Shown one piece after another: positions 1-12,009 of a DNA stretch of 64,000 nucleotides (its first letter is position 1; each line of letters opens with the position of its first letter). The notes below the pieces were generated by a model that was not told the origin of the DNA, made no database searches, and was given only the letters and a program-made list of their open reading frames with translations. Both the position numbers and the translations under genes were made by a program. Source of the stretch: Pinus tabuliformis (lineage: Eukaryota > Streptophyta > Pinopsida > Pinales > Pinaceae); the NCBI GenBank assembly GCA_031772625.1, contig CM062808.1, forward strand, positions 478,451,655 through 478,515,654. The letters are read 5' to 3'.

Positions 1-786
1 TTTGTTACATGGAAGAAAAGGACAAATATGAATCTTATATAAAATGAAGTCATGGAACATGTTAAGGGATCAATCACTAAACCTACAAAGGAAGAAGCTC
101 AAGCACTTAAAAAATTCATGAAAGGGGAAGTAAGGGCTCAAAGGATTCTCATAGAATCCATTTAGGATCCACTCATTCCCTATGTATCAAAATTAGAAAC
201 TTCAAAAGAAATATATGACAAACTTGTAGAGTTGTTCTCCATAAGAACTGTAGGAGAAGTGATCTCATTAAGACAACAAATCTACAAGATGAATATATTG
301 AAAGAAGAAGGAATAAACTCATACTTTATGAGGGTGTCTGAAATAAGGGATCAACTACAAGAGCTGGGACAAATAATGTCTAACAAGGAAATGACTACCA
401 TAGTGCTCAATGCACTACCGGAGGAATGGGGCAACTTCAAATCAATAATCTATGGGAATAAGGAAGCTACTCCATTCAATGAACTATGGTCATTGTGAAA
501 AATTGAAGAAACCAGGTTGAAGGCAAAAATCGATGTAGGATCAAGTGAGCAAGCTCAAGCATTTGCTACCATGGCTAGAAGAAAAGGGAAGTTTAGGAAG
601 CTTGGTCCTTAGAAAAATAAGAAGAACATGTCGAAGGTTCAATGCTATGGCTGTCATGAATATGGGCACTACAAGAGACATTTTCCAAAGCTCGAGAAGG
701 AAACCAACAAAAGAGAAAGGGAAGAAGCCCATATAACTGAAGAAGTAGAAGAAGCTGAAAAGAAGAAATCCAAGAGGAGGAAGTAA
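1..786 (+). pseudogene. Degraded Copia-type gag (UBN2-like capsid plus zinc knuckle), 5' end off the window
   Basis: Reading one frame through four stop codons gives a Copia gag protein. The capsid part includes the stretch around LRQQIYKMNILKEEGINSY and the ALPEEWGNFKSII motif typical of gag polypeptides of Copia LTR retrotransposons. A zinc knuckle follows at 643-684 and reads CYGCHEYGHYKRHF. The expected CX2CX4HX4C pattern is broken because the last cysteine is phenylalanine. The protein ends in a lysine/glutamate-rich tail and a stop near 785. No protease or reverse transcriptase follows, so the source was either a gag-only non-autonomous element or an element that lost pol. The start lies left of the window. 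The call as Copia gag is from motif recognition and is fairly secure; the exact family is unknown. Confidence 0.75.
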
Positions 787-2080
787 AGGACCTCTACTAT
801 GATTGAGATGGTCTTCTTCACTTAGTTATTTTCAAGTTTTATTTTGTAAAGTTTATCTATCATGGTAGGAATCATTAGAAGCATGATAGGATGCATCATG
901 TTAGGATATGGCATCATATAGGCATACAATTGAAGCAAGAGCTCATGACACCATCATAAGAAGCATGAAAGATAACTAAAATAGAAGTGTATGGCACTCA
1001 CCTATAAAAATATGTAGGTCTTGGTAGGATAAGGAAGAAGAAAGTTATCTAGTATAAATATCATCATATATGATTCAAAAGGAGCATTTGTAGGATAAGG
1101 ATGATCAAGATCCTATGTTAGAATCTTCATTGGAAGATTCACCTACTGGAAGAAGCAAACATCTCGCCGAGAATTCCACCTTGTATGGGATTCATGGGAT
1201 AATGGTATGATGTCAAAATAAGTGAAGCACGTCAAGGTGATTGAATTTATTTCAATCAAGGAAGATGCCGAAGGAAGTCTAGATGACTAAAAGGAAGAGA
1301 TGAGGTATGTATTCTTGTCTTTAAATTGAGTCATGTCATATAGTTGCAAATAGCATGGATAAATTATCCACCTCATGAGCATGATAAAGAGAAAGGGATC
1401 TCCTCCTTAGGAAGGATGTATGAAGGCATGGTTCACATATTAACTAAGATGAAATAAAATTAATCAGTCCTCATATGGAATATGAGGTGGTTGATAAAGA
1501 TAAAGGAACTATGGATGGAAGTTAGTCGGGAGTAGTATGTGACGAATGTAAGGAGATATCGTGAAAGATGCAACTATGGTCACATAGAAAATAAAATCAA
1601 CATCTGATGACTAGAAGGATTGACTGTGACATATCCATGGAAAAGGTATGAAGACTCCGATGAAGTCTAGAATGGAAAGAGACCCTTGACATTTAATATT
1701 TTTGGAGATATCTCAATATGTATGAAGGATGTTGATGGTACAAGAAGCATATGTCATGATGAAAAGACCATCACAAAGGTAATGTTCATTCTTGATTTTT
1801 GAACAATATCTAGATGGGCTAATGCAAGGCTACCAAAGGAAGAGATGTAGATGTCATCTACAAATGATACTCATAGGATGAAAGATCCCGAAGGAAACAT
1901 GATGTGATGAAGGTAGAAAGTTATGAAGGAAGGCAATATATGGACTAATGGATCTCTTTCCGATGAAAGGAAGGATGATATGATTGGAATGTTTCATAAA
2001 TGAAAGTGATGGATGGTCTATGCCCTACAAAGAAGTCCCAAAGATGAAGGTTCCATAACAAAGAGGGTGAAATTCATGAT

Positions 2081-2203
2081 TTCCACCTAGAAGAGCTGCT
2101 GGAAGCAAGTCCCTAGATAAAAGGGAGCCCCTCAAGCAGTTGATTGTCCCATTATTTCCACCTAGAAGAGTTGCTGGAAGCAAGTCCCTAGATAAAAGGG
2201 AGC
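2081..2203 (+). repeat. Imperfect direct repeat, two copies, period about 75 bp
   Basis: The segment beginning TTCCACCTAGAAGAG occurs at 2081-2128 and again at 2156-2203, with one obvious substitution (GCTGCT/GTTGCT). Both copies end in the same TCCCT...AGGGA hairpin. The intervening 27 bp are not repeated. Confidence 0.8.
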
Positions 2204-2741
2204 TTGGTCAAGTCCCTGAATAAGAGGGAGGTTGGGTACATTCCTTTTATAGATATGGGTACATTCCTTCATAGGAATGGATATATCCTCCCTAATTGAG
2301 AGGGAGAGATAGACACATCATTCATGTCTTCACTTGGGAAGAAAGAATGGAATACTGGGTAAGCATATGGAATTTGATACTCTTTGAGGATGTGGTAGGG
2401 AATCCAAGATAAGAGTAGTCATAGAGGATTGATATTCTTTAAGGAATGGGAATCCAAGATAAGAATAGTCCTGATGGAATATACTATGAGAGAACCTAGA
2501 TGGGGTATGTTATGAGAGAGACAATGATGATGGTCTCTTTAAATCATTGGTATCACCAACATTGTGTTTTGATCTTGTGGAGAGATAGAGATGCTAGTCA
2601 AGGCCTTGCTATGAGACAATGCTGGATGATATGATGCTAAACAGATGGGTCACCAATCCGACTCTTCTTATGAGAATTCTACAGATTGAAAATGTCCAAG
2701 TACTTTGTATGGATTATGAATACCTCCCTAGTTAAGAGGGA
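2110..2741. repeat. Five dispersed 17-nt hairpins of form TCCCT-N7-AGGGA
   Basis: Units lie at 2110-2126, 2185-2201, 2213-2229, 2289-2305 and 2725-2741. All are exactly 17 nt with an invariant 5-bp stem and a 7-nt loop. The first two loops are identical (part of the direct repeat); the other three differ (GAATAAG, AATTGAG, AGTTAAG). Confidence 0.8.
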
Positions 2742-3117
2742 ATTTTGAAATATGTAACTAGATTTAGTCTTCATAATGACATATGTAATCATCATTTTAT
2801 GTATTTAATGAAATATGAAAAATAAATTTGTTATTTTTGATCTTGAGACATGGGTTTCATGCTCAAGGGAAATTTATTTTTGGGACATGCACCCATTGAG
2901 TGCTTATAGGTTTGTCATAAAAGTATATTGAGTCATTTTCATGTATAAAATACCCATTTGGGCATGTTACGTATTGTAAAGAGATTTTTGAGTAAAGTAA
3001 GAGTAAAAAATAACCCTCCAAGATCAAGTCAAGGGCTACCAAAAAATTCGGCCTACACAAGCAACAAGTCGGCCTAAAATAGTGACAAGTTGACCTAATA
3101 TCAAGTGACTAGATGCC

Positions 3118-3125
3118 TATATATA
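3118..3125 (+). promoter_or_regulatory. Candidate LTR TATA box
   Basis: TATATATA is followed about 30 bp downstream by pyrimidine-rich sequence around ATTCTAGTGACTC that would suit a start site. It may mark the 3' LTR of the gag-only element upstream, but no partner LTR is in the window. Confidence 0.35.
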
Positions 3126-3129
3126 GAGA

Positions 3130-4533
3130 GCACTGGACCTCATTCTAGTGACTCTCTCAAGCATCATGAAGAGCTCGGCCAAGGTGAATAAAAATCCTAA
3201 TACCCAAGGAATGAAGGAGAAAGAAGAAATAAGCATTTCTGATATGTTTTTGGGCTGCAATTCATCTACATGTGCAAAGATAACGGAGTTATCCTAAAGT
3301 AGCATTAGTTGAAAAGTATAGCCATAAAAGGGAGCCTAAGTTGGGTCAAAGAAGGTCAAATTAGCAAGCCAAATTGTCAAGGAAAGGAGTCCAGGTCAAG
3401 AAAAGTCAAAAGGAGGAGAATATATCCAGATTCCAACCATATGCGTGACCTAGGGTTTTTGCAGAAGAGACCGAAATTGCAGGTTTGCAATAGTTAGCTT
3501 AAATTCTGAGTTGGGGATGAAATCTGAAGTTGTGGTACAAGTTTTACCAATTTTTACTTGGAGAAGGAGAATTTCATCAAGAAGAAGAATTGAATTGGTC
3601 TTGGAGTGGTTATTGCTCAATGGTCTAGGTCTTGGAATTTGACAATTGAAGATTCTATAAGAAGAATAATTTTGTGGGTTTTCCTTTCAATATTGGAGAG
3701 GTTTTGGCCCTGGTTGATCATCTATATCTTGTGTCCTTTGTCTCATTGTTCTTTATGGTTTCATAACTATTTGATGAATAAGAAAACATATAATAATTAA
3801 TTTGAATAAGAATCTAACTAAAAAGTCTTCACAAGAAATTATCATTACAAGAGAAATCATCTCATCTCACTGCCCTATATTTCTCAACACGACAACCTTC
3901 CTAGCCAAATCCATAACTTGATGCATGAGCACATATTACCCTATATTTATTTTAGTAAGAGATCCTTTGGATTTTATGCACTTTTATTCTTCTTTGGGCC
4001 CGAACCTTATGCCTTAGAGGAATTTGAGCCCAAGGCCCCTCTTATTGACCTCGCTTGATTTGATCTGTTAGGTCCTTCACCCTTGCTTTCATATATGATT
4101 CCTCCGATCTCTTCTGGCTCCAAAAATGCATTGATGGTGACTGCTACATCATTGTAATGAATTTTAAAATAAGGGGTTAGGGTTTGTAAAAAAAATATCC
4201 TCCAATAACCCTTGAGAAGATGCATATATTAGATGAGATCCCTGTCCACCAAATGAGATAAAATTGTGAATTACCTATGTCTCCAACAAAAAATGACTGG
4301 GAAGGGGTACCCAAAACTCCATCAACTAAAGAGGAGGACACTTTTAAAAGAGACGAAGGCCCCGCCTAGGCCTTAACATTCTAATTCCCAAGGCCAAAGC
4401 ATGGGCCTAGCTCCAACCCCAAACCTGAAGAAAAAATCAAAGGAGGGGAACCACCATACCCCCTTTCCAAAGCCTAAACCAACTACAATGGCTCAAACCC
4501 CAAAAATCATGTTGCTTATGAAACAAAGAGTAA
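3130..4533. other. Unassigned flank left of the large Gypsy insertion
   Basis: Short spurious reading frames only. I see no domain, LTR boundary or structured RNA I can support here. It is the pre-insertion DNA into which the element at 4539 integrated, ending in the CATAT target site at 4534-4538. Confidence 0.4.
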
Positions 4534-4937
4534 CATATTGGTGAGCACCAGTATTGCAGCAATAATGTTGCAACTCTTGGGCTGCCTTCTTTACTCTTAT
4601 CAACCCGGTAGTTCGTAACAAACTTGGAAGTGATGGTGCTGTATGCACTTGTACTAGTTCTTACTATAGGTTGTCACTTGGTCAACTGGCACAAGATCAC
4701 TAGGAGCTCAAGCCAACTTCTATGGATTCCAGAAGAAGCTCTATATGTGATGAAAGGAGAGGAAGAATACTCTTTAGATACTACTCTAACTACAGAAAGG
4801 AGAAAGACTGAAATGTAAAGCAAACCAAATAAATCCTACTTAACCAACTAATCCTACTTTTGCATAAAGCACTATGAAAACCATGAAAAGAATGCCATTT
4901 ATCTATTCAAAGAAGTAAACAACATCTAACTAATCTA

Positions 4938-5450
4938 TGTTGGGTTGTGTTATATTCTTTCCACGACTAGCCCACGTAGTTAACTGGGGGGTTAGAGGGG
5001 GGGCAAAGCGCCCCTTCGTTGCATCAATTGTGTAGCAGGCGGGGGGGGGGGGGGTTCACAGGGGGTTTGAGGCGTACCCGTAACCCCACTTTATGGGGTC
5101 CAGGGCAGTGCCCCAGAAAATTTTGGTTTGGGACCCTATGTTAGGTTGGGTGGACCCACCTATGGTTTTGTGCATGATTTTCACACATGTTTTTGGACGT
5201 GATGGTTTTCGGTCCATGGTATTGGATGCGATGGTTTTCGGTCCATGGCATTGGATGCTTCGGCATGTATAAATATGTATTATAACATTGAAAGGAACAT
5301 AATGAAAAAACCAAGCTGGTAGTCCCGGTTTTGGGATCTAGGGGAAAATCTCTGTATATATGTGTTTTATGTGTTATGCTCTTGCATTGTTTATTTTCTG
5401 TGTTTTAGAATTCGTATGCAGGTAATTTCTGTATGGGGTTCAAACCTACA
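4938..5450 (+). repeat. Copia 5' LTR
   Basis: 513 bp, TG...CA ends. It contains a TATAAATA box at 5268-5275, a tandem duplication of a roughly 28-bp unit with the core GATGGTTTTCGGTCCATGG near 5195-5253, and a 14-base guanine run at 5041-5054 that is shorter in the 3' LTR. Confidence 0.92.
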
Positions 5451-5452
5451 TT

Positions 5453-5464
5453 TGGTATCAGAGC
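5453..5464 (+). promoter_or_regulatory. Copia primer-binding site
   Basis: TGGTATCAGAGC, two bases after the 5' LTR. This is the common plant primer site complementary to the 3' end of initiator methionine tRNA. Confidence 0.9.
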
Positions 5465-5572
5465 AGTTTTGGCTTCAAGGGGACGCCTTTGTTGCTGAGG
5501 GGTTTTGCTCGGGCCTGTGGTAGACCTTATTCAGTGGGAGATCTGCGAGATCAATTCTGGTGGTGAAAGAAG

Positions 5573-6343
5573 ATGACGAGCAATGGAAAGATAAAGATCA
5601 AGAAATTTAATGGTCAGAGTTTTGAGTTGTGGAAACTTAAGATGGAGGATTTGTTGGTGGATAAAGATCAGTGGATTGCGGTAGATCGGGGTACTAAACC
5701 AACGGGAGTATTCGATGAAGAATGGAAGAAGTTGGATTAGAAGGAAAAAAGCACAATACGATTGTGTGTCTCAGATTCAGTATTGTTGAATGTATCAGGG
5801 GAAGCTACGACAAAGGCTTTGTGGGACAAGTTAGGGACTTTGTACCAATCTAAGTCTTTGGTGAATAAATTGTTCCTGCGGAAAAAGTTGTATAACCTGA
5901 GGATGAAAGATGGAGACTTGGTGACAGAGCATCTGAATGCATTTAATACTGTGGTAAGTCAGTTAGCATATGTTGATATTAAAATTTCAGATGAATATAA
6001 GTGCATTAGTTTGTTGTGTTCTCTACCAGATTCGTGGGATAGTCTGATTATTGCAATAGGTAGCAATGCAACTGCCTTGCAGTTTGATGAAATAGTCTTA
6101 GCCTTGTTGATGGAGGAGATGAGACAGAAAAATGTGGAGAGCAAGAATGGTGATGCCTTGTCTGCAAGGGGACGGTCCCAAAATAGAAACAAAAATAATT
6201 CATCGAGTGGGAGATCTAAATCTCCAAGAAAACTTGTAAAGGTGGTGTGTTGGAAATGCGGAAAGGAAGGGCACTTCAAAAACGACTGTAAATCTAAAGC
6301 TCCTGATAAAGGAAATGGATCTGATGATGCTCCTTCTGTATAG
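5573..6343 (+). pseudogene. Copia gag portion of the polyprotein
   Basis: The ATG at 5573 opens MTSNGKIKIKKFNGQSFELW, the usual start of plant Copia gag. One internal stop (near 5738) lies before the long open part. The UBN2-type capsid region covers roughly residues 60-165. A serine/arginine/lysine-rich linker follows, then an intact CX2CX4HX4C zinc knuckle (CWKCGKEGHFKNDC) at 6248-6289. The stop at 6341-6343 is followed in the same frame by protease, so gag and pol were one polyprotein, as in other Copia elements. Confidence 0.9.
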
Positions 6344-9329
6344 TCGAAAACCACCTCAGATGAAGGTGGGGATGTGTACTTGGCTTCTTCAAGTACACAT
6401 GTAGATAATGAGGCATGGTTGATTGACTCAGGTGCATCCTTTCACTTCACTCCCCATAGAGAGTGGTTCTGCGAGTATGAGAAATATGATGGTGGTGATG
6501 TCTTCTTAGGGGATGATAGGAAGGCTAGAATCATTGGTCATGGAAAAGTAAAGTTGAAGTTGCAAGGTGGAAGGGTTAGAACAATTCCGGGTGTTCTGCA
6601 TATTCCTACATTGGCCAGAAATCTGATTTCTATAAGCAAGCTGGATGATGCAGGTGTAAAAACAGTGTTCGAGAAGGATACCTGCAAAATGGTTTGGAGA
6701 GCACTGGTATTGATGTAGGGAGTTTGGATTGGAACACTGTACAAGCTGCAAGGTAGCACTGTTGTTGATGGGTGCAATAGTTCTGTGGTTCCTAAAAGTG
6801 GAGCTGAAAATCTAGTGGTGTCTGGAGAGAATACCATGCTGTGACATCAAAGGCTTGGACATATTGGAGAGAAGGGCCTTTGAATACTTCATGGTAAAGG
6901 TATGGTAGAAGGTATGAGTAATAGCTCTCTAGATTTTGATTTCTATGAAAATTGTGTATACAGGAAGTAGAATCGGGTGAGTTTCCCCTCTGGTAGTAAG
7001 AGGGTGAAACATATATTAGAACTTGTGCATAGTGATGTGTTTGGACCTACAAAGGTTCCATCACTGGGTAAGTCTATGCACTATGTATCATTTATAGATG
7101 ACTTCTCAAGGAATACATGGATATATTTCCTTAAGAAGAAATTTGAAGCCTTTGACAGGTTTAAAGAATTTAAGGCTCTCGTGGAAAATCAGACAGAGAA
7201 GAAGATAAAGGTGCTAAGGACAGATAATGGTGGAGAGTTTTGCAGCAAGGAATTTGAAGAATTCTGTAAGAAGTGCGGTATAGCACAGCAGAAGACTACT
7301 CCATATACACCGCAGCAAAATGAAGTTGCAAAAAGAATGAATAAGACATTAATGGAAAGGGCAAGAAGCATGCTCAGTGGTGCCAGGTTAGGATAGGAAT
7401 TCTGGGCAGAGGCGATGGATACTACATGTTACCTAGTCAACAGGTCACCTTCATCAGCATTGGAGGATAAGACTCCACAAGAGGTATGGACTGGTAAGAA
7501 ACCCTCTCTTTCATAGTTGAGGGTATCTGGATGTGATGCATATGTACATGTTCCAAAGGAGAAACGAACCAAGTTGGATAATAAATCTTAAAAGTGCATC
7601 TTTATTGGATATAAGGATGGTTTAAAGGGGTATAAGCTTTGGAATCCAGTCATACGGAAGGTTGTGTACAATCAAGATATGGTGTTTAGAGAGGTAAAAT
7701 ATGTTATTAAACATGAAGTCCAACCAAAGGAATTTGAGAAGATAGAGTTTGAGCTTAAGGAGGAAGAATCAAACTCTATAGCAGAGGAGGAATCAGAAGA
7801 TTGAGAGCCACAAACTCCGGGTGTGAGAAGATCAGTTCGAGAAAGAAGGAAACGAGAAAGGTATAGTCCATTTTCTTTCTATTCAAATTTTTTTTTATCT
7901 ATTACTGACGATGATCCAAAAACTGTGAAGGAAGCAGTAGATTCAGGGGATGGAAAACTCTGGAAAGAGGCCATGGTTGATGAAATGGCATCTTTTCACA
8001 AAAATGAGGCTTGGGATCTGGTGGAGTTGCCAGCTAGAAGGAAACCCATTGGCAACAAATGGGTGCTCAAGAAGAAGACAAATGCAGAAGGAAAGGTGGA
8101 GAAATACAAAGCTCAGTTGGTAGCAAAAGGTTATTCCCAGGTGTTGGGAATTGATTTTGGTGATATTTTTTCTCCTGTTGCCAAGGTAACTTCTAGTAGA
8201 TTACTTTTATTTGTTGCTGCTACTTTTGATTTTGAGGTAGAACAGATGGATGTGAAGACAACATTTCTTCATGGGGATATGGAAGAGGAAATATACATGA
8301 AGCAACCTGAAGGCTTTGCGATGAAGGGTAAGAAAGAACTGGTATGCAAGTTAAAGAAGTCTCTATATGGGTTAAAACAGTCACCAAGGATGTGGTATCA
8401 GAAATTTGATACATTTATATGGGGACTTGGCTTCACTAGAAGCAAAGCATATCACTATGTGTATTTTAAACTAATTGGTGACCGTGTTATTTATCTGGTC
8501 TTATATGTGGATGATATGTTGCTGGTTGGAAATGACAAAGAAATTATCAAGGATTTGAAGACCCAATTGTCCTCCAAATTTGACATGAAATATCTTGGTG
8601 CTGCAAACTATATTTTAGGCATGGAAATTAAAAGAGATCGTACAAAGAGGAAGCTCTGGTTAAACCAGAGGAAGTATGTTGAGACAATATTGCAGAGGTT
8701 TAATATGTAGGATACTAAACGGGTGAAGGTTCCTATTCCTGTAGGTGTGAGGTTATTTGCTGAACAGTGTCCCAAGACACAAGATGAGGAAGAGGACATG
8801 TCTCGTGTTCCATATGCAAGTGTAGTCAGTAGCCTGATGTATGCAATGGTCTGTACTAGACCAGACATTGCACATGTAGTGGGAGTATTGAGCAAGTTTA
8901 TGTCAAAACTAGGGAAGGAGCATTAGACAGTAGTGAAGCGGGTTTTCAGGTATTTGTGTGGCACTAGTGATTATGGTTTGTGCTACCAAGGAAGACCAGG
9001 ATTGGATAGAGTGTTGGATATCCGTGGCTTTGTTGATGCAAACTGGGCTGGAGATCTGGATTAGAGAAGATTTACAAGTGGGTATGTGTTTAACCTATTT
9101 GGAGGTGCAGTTAGTTGGATAAGCAAGAAATAATCTGTAGTGTCACTATCAACTACAGAGGTAGAATACATGGTAGCCACTCGTGCAAGCAAGGAAGCAG
9201 TTTGGTTGCAGAGATTGTGTTCAAATATGGGGTTAGTACAGGAAGCTATAAGGATAGACTATGATAGCCAAAGTGAAATTTTCTTGGCAAAGAACCCAGC
9301 ATATCATTCAAAGACAAAGCACATTGATG
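6344..9329 (+). pseudogene. Copia pol: protease, integrase, reverse transcriptase, RNase H (5' part)
   Basis: All segments lie in the same frame as gag; I see many stops but no frameshift. Protease carries LIDSGAS (DSGA at 6425-6436). Integrase keeps the H...H and C...C residues in part (a stop splits the second pair), LVHSD and RTDNGGEF for the first two catalytic aspartates, but the third acidic residue is lysine (AKRMN where AERMN is usual). Reverse transcriptase at about 7880-8710 has the YVDDMLLVG catalytic motif. RNase H shows STTEVEYM and ends at KTKHID, where a hAT-like element is inserted. Many stops fall where glutamine or tryptophan is expected, consistent with cytosine deamination. 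Confidence 0.92.
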
Positions 9330-11282
9330 CAGGGAAAATTTTAAGAACCCCCCCTAAATTTACATGTATAATAAATGGGCGAATCTCCATGGTATATAGG
9401 AAAAATGGAAGGCGATTTTATCAATAATATGATATGTATATATAATTTCTTGGTGAATCTCTCACCAGCCATGGCGAATATTTTACTCAATTATAAAATA
9501 TTGTGTTTATTGAATACACAAATGAAATCATTGCATTTCTTTAAAATATATTTTGAAATCAAAATTACCGAAATTACATATCGATAACCTAGTGGGTGTA
9601 GGATAAAATTCACCCGTGCCATTCACAGAAAGCATGAGAAAAAACCTAATGCTATATATAAAACAAAGAAAAATTCAAATTCATCACTTCTAGGGACCTC
9701 GTAACCACCCTGCCAATACACAAGTATGTTCCTGTTTGCAATTAGAAAAATTACCCAAATTACAATCTGTTTACTCCAGCGTATGTTGGAAAGTTATAGA
9801 AGGATGACTAGTGCAATCAATCCATTCCTTTTAGCCCTGGATTTGTTTCAGTTTAAAACAGAAGTATACAAATATACTTGTCCAATGTCTATGCTTTAAC
9901 CATTCACCTTAAGATGTTTTTACAATATAATTTCCTAAGTCTATTTAATATCTTCATTATCATAAAAACCAACCTATATCCATCTTAACTCCACATCTAC
10001 CACTCTTAGGGGGATGAAATCTATTTATCCCTCTGAGCACTTGGTAGACCCAGAATTAAGATGGATCTAAGATGATAGAATTTCCCCTTTAAATAGTTTA
10101 TGCTCACATGAATACCATGGTATTACCATGGGTCAATACCATGGGTTATCATAAACCTAGAGCTTAAAAATTACTATTAGTAATTTATAAAAATTAATAA
10201 AATTAATAGTTGATTTTTATTTTATTTTTTATTTTAACCAAGCTAAAATGTTTAACATACATTAAATTACAACATCCATTTTTACTCTTGATTGGATCAA
10301 ATATTTTTTCACTCTATAGTAGATCCAGAGTAAAGATGGATCTATGCTGGTTTAATTCCCCCATTTAAATAGGCTACATTCCAGGTGAATACCATGGGTC
10401 AATACCATGTGCCATTTTGGTGAATACCATGGGTCAATACCATGTGCCATTTTTATTTTTATTAATACTAATATTAGGGTTAATAATGTTTTTTTGCATG
10501 GTATTAATAACAATCTAGTCCATGGTATTTCTCCCATAGTATTTTGCCCTTAGGTTTCACCTAAATATAACGCATTTTTTGAGTGTTCGTAAATATAAGG
10601 TGACTTATGGAGTAAATATAAAAAAATGTTTTATTTGTTTACCATACCTCTCGTTTATTTATATTTTTATTAATTTACCATACCTCTTTTACAAATATGA
10701 TATTTGGCCCATAGGATTCACTTAAATAAAACCTCTTTCTTGAGCCTTCATAAATACAACGAGGGTTATGGACTAAATATAAAAAGAGGTTTTATTTATT
10801 TACCATGGGTCTAGTTTATTTATATTTTTATTTATTTACCATACCTTTTGAGTAAGTATAAAAAGATGTTTTATTTATTTACCATACCTCCACTTTACTT
10901 ATATTTTTATTTGTTTACACCCTTGCATGTATATAAGGTGACTTATGGAGTAAATATAAAAAATGTTTTATTTATTTACCATACCTCTCATTTATTTACA
11001 TTTTTATTAATTTACCATACCTCTTTTATAAATATGGTATTTGGGCCTTTGGCCCATAGGATTCACTTAAATAAAACCTATTCTTGAAAATGGGCTAATG
11101 GAAGGTTGTGACTCCTAATTTCAAGGGCTAAATTTACCTTTTTTACCCTCTCCCTTAAAATAAGGTGGGCTATTTGAGGTGATTTGTAAAAATGTACTAT
11201 GATACAAAATATTCGTCCACTAAAAATTTAAAACCCCTTAATTCCCCCAAAGGGCGAACATTCGCCCCTAAAATTTTCTATG
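9330..11282 (+). mobile_element. Non-autonomous hAT-like DNA transposon, copy 1
   Basis: 1,953 bp between 8-bp target duplications CATTGATG (9322-9329 and 11283-11290). The ends are CAGGGAAAATTTTAAG and the complement of CATAGAAAATTTTAGG, giving a short imperfect terminal inverted repeat. An 8-bp duplication and CA--G termini fit the hAT superfamily. The interior is AT-rich and non-coding, with many CCATGG-centred palindromes and tandem copies of a GGTGAATACCATGGGTCAA unit near 10383-10452. It encodes no transposase, so it needed one in trans. A second copy in inverse orientation is at 14093-16166. Confidence 0.88.
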
Positions 11283-11452
11283 CATTGATGTTTAGTATCA
11301 CTTTGTGACGGATATGATAGAAGACAAAATGGTGTTGCTAGTAAAGGTGGACATTTTGAAGAATACTGCAGATGCATTGACAAAATATATGAACTCCGAG
11401 AAGTTCTATTGGTGTAGAGAGACAATGGGCGTTTCAGGGCTGAAAAAATGAC
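11283..11452 (+). pseudogene. Copia RNase H, 3' end after the hAT-like insertion
   Basis: The reading frame resumes through the duplicated CATTGATG with one stop, then reads the usual Copia C-terminus, including DALTK and EKFYWCRETMG, ending at the TGA near 11450. Joining to the left part through the single target site restores continuity, which independently confirms the insertion boundaries. Confidence 0.9.
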
Positions 11453-11489
11453 TAAGCTCTCTTGTGGCCCCCTATGGAAAGAGAACAAC

Positions 11490-11500
11490 AAGTGGGAGAA
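11490..11500 (+). promoter_or_regulatory. Copia polypurine tract
   Basis: AAGTGGGAGAA lies directly before the 3' LTR start at 11501. This is the standard position and sequence type for the plus-strand primer of plant Copia elements. Confidence 0.85.
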
Positions 11501-12009
11501 TGTTGGGTTGTGTTATATTCTTTCCATGACTAGCCCACATAGTTAACCGGGGGGTTAGAGGGGCGACAGAGCCCCCCTTCGTTGCGTTGATTGTGTAGTT
11601 GGGGGTTGGGGGGGTCACAGGGGGTTTGAGGCATACCCGTAACCCCACTTTATGGGGTCTGAGGCAGCACCCCTGAAAATTTTGGTTTTGGACCCTATGT
11701 TAGGTTGGGTGAACCCACCTATGGTTTTGTGCATGATTTTCACACATGTTTTTGGACGTGATGGTTTTCGGTCCATGGTATTGGACGTGACGGTTTTCGG
11801 TCCATGGTATTGGATGCTTCAGAAAGTATAAATATGTATTATAACATTGAAAGGAACATAATGAAAAAATCAAGCCAGTAGTCCCGGTTTTGGGATCCAG
11901 GAGAAAATCTCTGTGTATATTGGTTTTCTGTGTCATGCTCTCACATTGTTTATTTTCTGTGTTTTAGAATTAGTATGCAGGTAATTTTTGTATGGGGTTA
12001 AAACCTACA
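11501..12009 (+). repeat. Copia 3' LTR
   Basis: 509 bp, pairs with 4938-5450. Differences are scattered and mostly transitions, plus the shorter guanine run, so the insertion is not recent. Confidence 0.92.

Larger units (their letters stand above)
790..2860. other. Non-coding interior after the gag remnant
   Basis: No reading frame of note and no pol motif was seen in any frame. The stretch is A/G-rich on the plus strand and holds the direct repeat and five 17-nt hairpins listed separately. It is probably the untranslated interior of the same Copia-derived element as the gag fragment upstream, but no LTR pair is visible to prove this. Confidence 0.4.
4938..12009 (+). mobile_element. Copia LTR retrotransposon nested in the Athila-like LTR
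   Basis: LTRs are 4938-5450 and 11501-12009, both starting TGTTGGG and ending CCTACA. The flanking target duplication is ATCTA (4933-4937) and AGCTA (12010-12014), one mismatch; the undisturbed partner LTR has AGTTA at the same place. A primer site complementary to initiator Met-tRNA follows the left LTR and a purine tract precedes the right one. The internal gag-pol reading frame is continuous but carries about fifteen stops. A hAT-like element (9330-11282) interrupts the RNase H region. Confidence 0.95.
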
